In this document: positions 58,755 through 64,000 of the stretch, one piece after another | How the letters are laid out: the number at the start of each line of letters is the position of its first letter | Position numbering within the stretch: position 1 is the stretch's first letter | Translations under genes and position numbers: made by a program | Notes under the pieces: generated by a model | The model's input: only the letters and a program-made list of their open reading frames with translations | The model's database searches: none | Told to the model about the DNA's origin: nothing | DNA from: RGIG2206 sp045577615 | GTDB lineage: Bacteria > Bacillota > Clostridia > Oscillospirales > Acutalibacteraceae | Reading direction: 5' to 3' | NCBI GenBank assembly: GCA_045577615.1 | Contig: JAZNIT010000034.1 | Span: 1 to 64,000, forward strand | DNA length: 64,000 bases

Positions 58755-58771
58755 TTCGGCGATGCTATGCT
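58754..58771 (+). repeat. 18-bp direct repeat, copy upstream of tgt
   Basis: Identical to 58580-58597. It is followed in frame by CTGATACTTTGA, which would read LIL-stop and may preserve the original queA 3' end. Confidence 0.9.
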
Positions 58772-58798
58772 GATACTTTGATAAAAGGGTAAGATGTT

Positions 58799-59929
58799 AT
58801 GTATAAACTTTTAAAAAAAGAGGGAAATGCTCGCCGTGGCGAATTCAAAACCGTACACGGAACCGTACAAACTCCCGCATTTATGAATGTTGCAACCTGC
58901 GCTGCAATCAAAGGTGGCGTTGATGCGTATGATCTTGAAGATTTAAAATGTCAGGTAATGCTTAGCAACACTTATCATTTACACCTGCGTCCCGGTGATG
59001 AACTTGTTCATGATGCTGGCGGATTGCATAAGTTTACAGGCTGGAAAAAGCCTATATTAACCGATTCCGGCGGATTCCAGGTGTTCTCATTGGCAGGACT
59101 CAGAAAAATACAAGAAGAAGGCGTGTATTTCTCATCTCATATTGATGGCAAGCGCATTTTTATGGGACCTGAAGAAAGTATGCGCATCCAATCAAATCTT
59201 GGTTCTACCATTGCAATGGCATTTGATGAGTGCGTAGAAAATCCCGCCAAATATGATTATGCAAAAAAATCATGCGAAAGAACAACAAGATGGCTCGTTC
59301 GATGCAAAGAAGAGATGAAACGCCTTAATTCACTTGAAACAACCGTAAACCCCAATCAGTTGCTTTTCGGTATAAATCAAGGCTGCACCTTTGATGATTT
59401 GCGCGTTGAGCATATGAAAAAAATTGCAGATTTAGATTTGGATGGCTACGCTATAGGTGGCCTTGCCGTAGGAGAGCCTGCAGAGGATATGTACCGCATT
59501 ATTTCTGCAGTAGAGCCTCATATGCCCAAGGATAAAATCAGATATCTTATGGGCGTTGGTACACCTGCAAATATACTTGAAGCAGTTGAACGAGGCGTTG
59601 ACCTTTTTGACTGTGTTATGCCAAGCAGAAATGCTCGCCACGGTCATTTGTTTACATGGCAAGGTGTTATAAATATTTCAAATCAAAAATACTTTAATGA
59701 CTTTGAGCCCATTGATAAAGAGTGTGACTGTCCTGTTTGTCGCAAGCATTCAAGAGCGTATGTGCGTCACCTTATCAAAAGCGGTGAAATGCTTGGTCAG
59801 CGCCTCTGCGTAATGCACAATCTGTATTTTTATAACACACTTATGGAGAAAATCAGAGAAGCGCTTGATAACGATTACTTTGCAGAGTTCAAACAGAGAA
59901 TTTTGCCTCTGGTTGATCGTAGAATTTAA
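58799..59929 (+). CDS. tgt: Queuine tRNA-ribosyltransferase
   Basis: Tgt exchanges guanine-34 of certain tRNAs for preQ1. The 376-residue TIM barrel has Asp89 in LTDSGGFQVFSL, GINQGCTFDDLR, GGLAVGEP, catalytic Asp in LFDCVMPSRNARHG, and the zinc site CDCPVCRKHSRAYVRHL with a later His. It follows queA, making a tRNA queuosine pair. yajC, often next, is absent; a HAD gene comes instead. Confidence 0.98.
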   Translation: MYKLLKKEGNARRGEFKTVHGTVQTPAFMNVATCAAIKGGVDAYDLEDLKCQVMLSNTYHLHLRPGDELVHDAGGLHKFTGWKKPILTDSGGFQVFSLAGLRKIQEEGVYFSSHIDGKRIFMGPEESMRIQSNLGSTIAMAFDECVENPAKYDYAKKSCERTTRWLVRCKEEMKRLNSLETTVNPNQLLFGINQGCTFDDLRVEHMKKIADLDLDGYAIGGLAVGEPAEDMYRIISAVEPHMPKDKIRYLMGVGTPANILEAVERGVDLFDCVMPSRNARHGHLFTWQGVINISNQKYFNDFEPIDKECDCPVCRKHSRAYVRHLIKSGEMLGQRLCVMHNLYFYNTLMEKIREALDNDYFAEFKQRILPLVDRRI

Positions 59930-59944
59930 CTAATTGGTGATATA

Positions 59945-60586
59945 ATGGATAAAAATTTTCTCATGTTTGATATGGACGGCACCATGCTTGATTCTATGGG
60001 ACCCACAGGCGCATGGTGTGTGTCGGGTCCAGAATATGCGTACAAAGTGCTTGGATATGAGGTTCCTGAGCTTTCGGCAGCATTTGCTCGTTTAAGCATT
60101 AAAAAAGCATTATATCAACTTGCTGATTTAGCTAAAGGCAAAGAGGTTTCTTTGGAAGGCTTCAGTGAGGTTCTGCTCAGTCACTATTTGACCGATGTCA
60201 AGGTAAAAAAAGGCGTTGTTGAATTCTTAAAACAACAAAAAGAAAAAGGTGCAAAAATGTGCGTGATTACTGCCACTCCAAAAAGTGCAGCTATTCCTGC
60301 ACTTAAACACTTGGGATTATACGATTATTTTGACTTTGTAATCACCTATGATGATTGTCCCGAAGGCAAGGCAACACCTAAAGTTTTTGAAATGGCGTGT
60401 GAGCGTTTTGGTTGCAAAATAACGGATGCAGCTATGTTTGAGGATGCGCTTTACAGCATAAAAACCAGCACATCTATAGGACTGTATACCGTAGGAGTTT
60501 ATGAAGAGTTTTACAAAGATAATCAAGAAGAAATCAAAGAGTTAGCCGATTTGTATTTGAGCAACGGCTTTGAGGATTTAATATAA
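59945..60586 (+). CDS. HAD-superfamily hydrolase
   Basis: The 213-residue protein has motif I FDMDGTMLDS (nucleophile Asp9, Asp11), motif II VITATPKS, and a motif III/IV region DYFDFVITYDDCPEGKATPKVFEMA with MFEDALYSIKT. A helical cap lies between motifs I and II, as in the phosphoglycolate phosphatase / beta-phosphoglucomutase group. The substrate is unknown. It lies between tgt and the radical SAM pair, all co-directional with short gaps. Confidence 0.9.
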   Translation: MDKNFLMFDMDGTMLDSMGPTGAWCVSGPEYAYKVLGYEVPELSAAFARLSIKKALYQLADLAKGKEVSLEGFSEVLLSHYLTDVKVKKGVVEFLKQQKEKGAKMCVITATPKSAAIPALKHLGLYDYFDFVITYDDCPEGKATPKVFEMACERFGCKITDAAMFEDALYSIKTSTSIGLYTVGVYEEFYKDNQEEIKELADLYLSNGFEDLI

Positions 60587-60597
60587 CGGAGATTATT

Positions 60598-62433
60598 ATG
60601 AATTTTGAAGATATTTTGCTAAAAGTTCAAAAGCCCGGCAGATATATCGGCGGCGAACAAGGAAGTATTATAAAAAACGAAAAAGACATAGACGTTCGTT
60701 TTGCATTTTGTTTTCCTGACAGCTATGAAATCGGTATGTCACATCTGGGTATGAAAATATTGTATCACACACTTAATTCGTTGGATTACGTATGGTGTGA
60801 GCGTGTTTTTGCTCCATGGGAGGATATGGAGCAGCAGATGCGCGACAACGACATCCCTCTCTACACACTTGAAAGCAAAACCCCACTATATGAATGCGAT
60901 ATTATCGGCTTTACCTTGCCTTATGAGCTTAGCTATACCAACATCTTAAATATGCTTGACCTTGGTCGTGTGCCCGTTTTGGCTAAAGACAGAAAAGGTC
61001 TTAAAAACATAGTTATCGCAGGCGGACCGTGCGTATGCAATCCTGAACCACTTGCAGAGTTTATTGATTTGTTCGCAATAGGTGAGGGTGAAGAGCTTGA
61101 CAATGAAATTTGCGAATTGTACCGCAAGCATAAGCTCAATAATTCAAGCAGACAAGAGTTTTTGATAGAGGCTGCTCAAATAGAAGGTGTATATGTTCCG
61201 TCGTTGTACGAAGTTGAATACAACGAGGACAATACCATAAAGGCCTTTATACCCAAACACAACGCACCTGCAAAAATTAAGAAAAGAATTGTGCGTGATC
61301 TTGATAAAGCACCATATCCAAAAGAGTTTGTTGTGCCTTATATCGAAACTGTTTTTGACCGCGCTACCGTTGAAATATTCAGAGGTTGCATTCGTGGTTG
61401 CCGTTTTTGTCAGGCAGGATTTATTTACAGACCTATACGCGAAAAATCGGCAGAGGTTGTAAACGAACAAGCAAAATACCTTTGCCAAAGCACAGGTTAT
61501 GACGAGCTTTCAATTTTATCTCTTTCAACAAGTGACTACAGTAATCTTGACGAAATGCTTGAATTGATGCTTCCGTGGACCGAGAAACAAAAAATAAACC
61601 TTGCATTGCCATCGTTGAGAATAGATAATTTCTCAGATGAATTGCTGCAAAAGATTGCGTCGGTACGCAAGTCGGGATTAACCTTTGCGCCCGAGGCAGG
61701 CACACAAAGACTTCGCGATGCCATAAACAAAAACGTTACCGAAGAAGAAATACTTAACACCTGTTTAACTGCATTCAGAGGCGGATATACCGCTGTTAAA
61801 CTCTATTTTATGATGGGCTTACCCTCTGAAACTATGGAAGATATAGAAGGCATTGCTGACCTTGGTATGAAAATCATACATTTATTTGGTAAGATGCCCG
61901 ATAAACCCAAGGGCAAGAGTGTATCTGTTTCAATTTCCTGTGCAACATTTGTGCCTAAGCCATTTACTCCTTTTGAGTTTGAGCCCCAAGATTATGCCGA
62001 TATGATTAAGCAAAAACAACAGCACCTGCTTGAAAGTGTTAAATCTCGCAAAATCAAGTTGAGCTGGCACGATTCATCAACTTCCATCCTTGAGGCTGTG
62101 TTTGCTCGCGGCGACAGACGCTTGTCACAAGTTATATATAAAGCTTGGCAATCCGGATGTAAATTTGACAGCTGGGGCGAATATTTCAACGATGAAAAGT
62201 GGCAAAAGGCATTTGCTGATTGCGGATTAACCGCTGATTTTTATGCCCACAGACGCAGGGAATACGACGAAATCAATCCATGGGATCATATTGATATGGG
62301 TGTTACCAAAGAGTTCCTTATTAAAGAAAATAAGCTGGCTCATCAAAGCGTAACCACACCTCATTGCAAATTAAAGTGTGCGGGCTGTGGCGCCGCATCT
62401 TATAAGGAGGGTTTGTGCTGTGAAAAACGTTAG
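60598..62433 (+). CDS. TIGR03960-type radical SAM protein
   Basis: A 611-residue protein with an N-terminal B12-binding-like domain (FCFPDSYEIGMSHLGMKILY ... IIGFTLPYELSYTNILNMLDLG) and a radical SAM domain with the cluster motif CIRGCRFC (Cys264, Cys268, Cys271), then FAPEAGTQRLRD. A C-terminal CKLKCAGCG motif follows. Members are uncharacterised; an RNA-modification role has been suggested by neighbourhood only. The end overlaps the DUF2344 partner by 14 nt; in some species the two are fused. Confidence 0.92.
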   Translation: MNFEDILLKVQKPGRYIGGEQGSIIKNEKDIDVRFAFCFPDSYEIGMSHLGMKILYHTLNSLDYVWCERVFAPWEDMEQQMRDNDIPLYTLESKTPLYECDIIGFTLPYELSYTNILNMLDLGRVPVLAKDRKGLKNIVIAGGPCVCNPEPLAEFIDLFAIGEGEELDNEICELYRKHKLNNSSRQEFLIEAAQIEGVYVPSLYEVEYNEDNTIKAFIPKHNAPAKIKKRIVRDLDKAPYPKEFVVPYIETVFDRATVEIFRGCIRGCRFCQAGFIYRPIREKSAEVVNEQAKYLCQSTGYDELSILSLSTSDYSNLDEMLELMLPWTEKQKINLALPSLRIDNFSDELLQKIASVRKSGLTFAPEAGTQRLRDAINKNVTEEEILNTCLTAFRGGYTAVKLYFMMGLPSETMEDIEGIADLGMKIIHLFGKMPDKPKGKSVSVSISCATFVPKPFTPFEFEPQDYADMIKQKQQHLLESVKSRKIKLSWHDSSTSILEAVFARGDRRLSQVIYKAWQSGCKFDSWGEYFNDEKWQKAFADCGLTADFYAHRRREYDEINPWDHIDMGVTKEFLIKENKLAHQSVTTPHCKLKCAGCGAASYKEGLCCEKR

Positions 62434-63043
62434 AGTTTTTTATGATAAAATCGGTAACATAAAGTACATCTCTCACCTTGATATGAACCGCGTGTTTTTG
62501 CGTATTATCCGTCGTTCAGGTATTCCTGTATGGTATACGGTAGGCTTTAATCCTCACCCTCGCATAATGTTTGCATTACCCTTGTCCCTTGGCTTTGAAA
62601 GCACAAGCGAAATTATCGATATTCGCATTGAAGATGACGATATTTCCTGCGAGCAGGTAGCCAAGATGCTGGCGGATGTTATGCCGGTTGGCCTTAAAGT
62701 AAAATATGCAGCTGACCCAATTATGAAAGTGGGGGACATTGCATACGCACGGTTTGAGATTGACACCTTTGGATTGCCCGATTTAACCGATTACTTTAAT
62801 CAAGAGCAAATCATCACCATGAAACGATCTAAAAGCGGAACAAAGCCCACTGACATTAAGCCTATGATAAAAGAATATAAAATTGACGGCAATAAGTTGA
62901 TTTTGACGCTTAGTGCAGGTGCGGTTAATCTCAATCCCAACCTTGTAATTACTACAGCAGAGGAGTATTGCGGCACTCCAATCAAGGTTAAAAACATACT
63001 GAGAACCGATGTATATAACGCATCAATGGAATCTTTTAAATAA
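62420..63043 (+). CDS. DUF2344 / TIGR03936 radical-SAM-associated protein
   Basis: A 207-residue partner protein that begins VFYDKIGNIKYISHLDMNRVFLRIIRRSGIPVWYTVGFNPHPRIMF, typical of DUF2344. GTG 62420 follows AAGGAGG (62404-62410); the frame is open from 62378. It has no catalytic motif that I recognise, so it probably acts with the preceding radical SAM enzyme. The next gene is rplS behind its own promoter. Confidence 0.92.
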   Translation: MKNVRVFYDKIGNIKYISHLDMNRVFLRIIRRSGIPVWYTVGFNPHPRIMFALPLSLGFESTSEIIDIRIEDDDISCEQVAKMLADVMPVGLKVKYAADPIMKVGDIAYARFEIDTFGLPDLTDYFNQEQIITMKRSKSGTKPTDIKPMIKEYKIDGNKLILTLSAGAVNLNPNLVITTAEEYCGTPIKVKNILRTDVYNASMESFK

Positions 63044-63057
63044 TTGTAAAAAAGTAC

Positions 63058-63086
63058 TTGCAATTTTGATTTATATGTGATATTAT
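63058..63086 (+). promoter_or_regulatory. Promoter of rplS
   Basis: TTGCAA (63058-63063), 17-bp spacer, TATTAT (63081-63086). Confidence 0.7.
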
Positions 63087-63090
63087 ACTT

Positions 63091-63211
63091 GGGTATGTAG
63101 TTGCCGTCGTTCCTTTGCGACGGGCTTCATTGATAAATTCATCATTGAAACGGATAATCCTCTGTCACCAAAAGTGAGTATGAATGTCTGAAAATAATTT
63201 AGGAGGTAATT
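63091..63211 (+). promoter_or_regulatory. Structured rplS leader (candidate L19 leader)
   Basis: About 120 nt between the promoter and the rplS start contain a CCGTCG / CGACGG stem (63104-63109 with 63118-63123). In Firmicutes an L19 leader RNA occupies this place. The assignment rests on position and one hairpin, not on a covariance match. Confidence 0.5.
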
Positions 63212-63214
63212 TTG

Positions 63215-63556
63215 ATGGATATTATTAAGGATTTGACCGCCGGTCAGCTTAAAGAAAATGCACCTAAGGTAACCATTGGTGATACCGTTCGCGTACAGGT
63301 TAAGATTCGCGAAGGTGATAAAGAAAGAATGCAGGCTTTTGAAGGTACTGTTATTGCAAAGAATGGTACCGGTATTTCAGAAACCTTCACCGTTCGTCGT
63401 GTAACTTATGGTGTTGGCGTTGAGCGTGTATTTCCTGTACACTCTCCCAATGTTGGCGATGTTACCACCGTTCGTCGCGGTAAGGTAAGACGCAGCAAGC
63501 TTTATTATCTGCGTGACAGAGTCGGTAAAGCCGCTAAGGTTAAAGAAAAGATCTGA
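63215..63556 (+). CDS. rplS: 50S ribosomal protein L19
   Basis: A 113-residue protein with TIGDTVRVQVKIREGDKERMQAFEGTVIAKNG, FTVRRVTYGVGVERVFPVHSP and RRSKLYYLRDR. L19 lies at the 30S-50S interface. ATG 63215 follows AGGAGG. A terminator and rbgA follow, as in Bacillus. Confidence 0.97.
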   Translation: MDIIKDLTAGQLKENAPKVTIGDTVRVQVKIREGDKERMQAFEGTVIAKNGTGISETFTVRRVTYGVGVERVFPVHSPNVGDVTTVRRGKVRRSKLYYLRDRVGKAAKVKEKI

Positions 63557-63563
63557 TTCAAGT

Positions 63564-63598
63564 GAGGGACACGCAGCCGTGTCCCTCTTATTTTATTT
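63564..63598 (+). terminator. Terminator after rplS
   Basis: GAGGGACACG pairs with CGTGTCCCTC (10 bp, CAGC loop), followed by TTATTTTATTT. The short gap to rbgA implies partial read-through or a further promoter. Confidence 0.85.
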
Positions 63599-63612
63599 AG
63601 GTGGTGATCATA

Positions 63613-64000
63613 GTGTCGGAAGTTCAGGATATTCAATGGTTCCCAGGGCATATGGCCCGAACCCGCAGACAAATTCAAGCATCCTTAAAACTTATCGATG
63701 CTGTTGTTGAAGTTATTGATGCAAGAATACCCTTGTCAAGTCGCAATCCCGAGGTGCCGCAATTGACTAACGGCAAGCCTCGTATTGTTTTGCTCAACAA
63801 ATGCGACGTTGCTGACAAGGATATAACTTCAAAATGGATCGAGCACTATCATCAGCATCAAATCGTAGCACTCGCAATTGACAGCAAAAACGGTACAGGA
63901 TTAAATCAGTTTGTACCTGCTGTTAAACAGCTGCTTGCCGAAAAGCTTGAAAGGAACAAAGAAAAGGGCATCAACAAAACCCTGCGATTAATGGTTGTCG
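63613..64000 (+). CDS. rbgA: Ribosome biogenesis GTPase RbgA (YlqF), 5' part
   Basis: From GTG 63613 (AGGTGGTG upstream) the frame stays open to the window edge, giving about 129 residues. It starts SEVQDIQWFPGHMARTRRQI and contains EVIDARIPLSSRNP and the G4 motif LLNKCD, ahead of the G1 motif in the circularly permuted order of YlqF-like GTPases. It helps late 50S assembly. The order rplS-rbgA is conserved in Firmicutes. The C-terminal part is outside the window. Confidence 0.93.
   Translation, partial: MSEVQDIQWFPGHMARTRRQIQASLKLIDAVVEVIDARIPLSSRNPEVPQLTNGKPRIVLLNKCDVADKDITSKWIEHYHQHQIVALAIDSKNGTGLNQFVPAVKQLLAEKLERNKEKGINKTLRLMVV

Noticed and set aside
62378..62440. Frameshift separating the radical SAM gene from DUF2344
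   Set aside because: The second gene has its own AAGGAGG and GTG start at proper spacing, and both proteins have normal ends, so it is an ordinary overlap.
1..64000. tRNA genes, rRNA genes, CRISPR arrays, prophage or transposase genes
   Set aside because: No such sequences were recognised on reading either strand. A dedicated scan could still find a divergent small RNA.

Overview
The window is AT-rich, gene-dense chromosomal DNA from an endospore-forming member of the Clostridia, most likely an anaerobic gut-type Oscillospirales/Ruminococcaceae relative. This rests on gene content and is inference. The indicators are spoIIGA-sigE, a yunB-like gene, a type III glutamine synthetase, OadG/OadB sodium-pump subunits, an infC-rpmI-rplT leader and the order uvrB-uvrA. 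No rRNA, tRNA, CRISPR array, prophage or transposase gene was seen. Most genes lie on the + strand; the main minus-strand blocks are 8.1-12.8, 41.1-44.2 and 54.5-57.3 kb.

Layout: 0-8.1 kb holds a truncated diverged copy of the 5' part of uvrB, an orphan membrane-protein gene between short direct repeats, intact uvrB-uvrA, and a DUF5685 / J-domain / membrane-protein trio. 8.1-12.8 kb (minus) has a DUF1846 protein, glutamine synthetase III behind a promoter plus terminator-type leader, and an RraA-like protein divergent from an AraC regulator. 13.7-15.1 kb is the L20-type leader with infC (apparent ATT start), rpmI and rplT. 15.1-32.6 kb is a long co-directional housekeeping run: RNA methyltransferase, dprA, topA, trmFO, plsX, rnc, a radical SAM gene, smc, ftsY, an XTP pyrophosphatase, yhbY, nadD, yqeK, rsfS and leuS. 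32.6-36.1 kb has the yunB-like gene, a DUF3048 lipoprotein, DUF1653, birA and bioY. 36.1-41.0 kb has an AraC regulator divergent from galK-galT-oadG-oadB.

41.0-44.2 kb (minus) encodes a full-length P-type ATPase homologue in which nearly every catalytic and ion-binding motif is changed, followed 2 nt later by a cyclophilin. This is the most unusual locus. 44.4-48.1 kb is a three-gene set resembling PglF-PglE-PglC (nucleotide-sugar dehydratase, aminotransferase, phosphoglycosyltransferase). It is followed by a two-component system, a membrane-anchored HtrA protease and a small lipoprotein. 51.8-54.5 kb has gap behind an 18-bp palindrome, then spoIIGA-sigE behind a Spo0A-box-like site. 54.5-57.3 kb (minus) is asd-dapA-dapB. 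57.6-64 kb has queA and tgt separated by a palindromic MITE-like element, a HAD phosphatase, a TIGR03960-type radical SAM protein with its DUF2344 partner, and rplS followed by the start of rbgA.

Functionally the window combines DNA repair and chromosome upkeep, translation and tRNA modification, nitrogen and lysine/DAP metabolism, Leloir galactose use, biotin supply beside sodium-pump subunits, cell-surface glycan priming, and entry into sporulation. Coordinates follow the start codons judged best from ribosome-binding sites, so several genes are shorter than their longest open frames.
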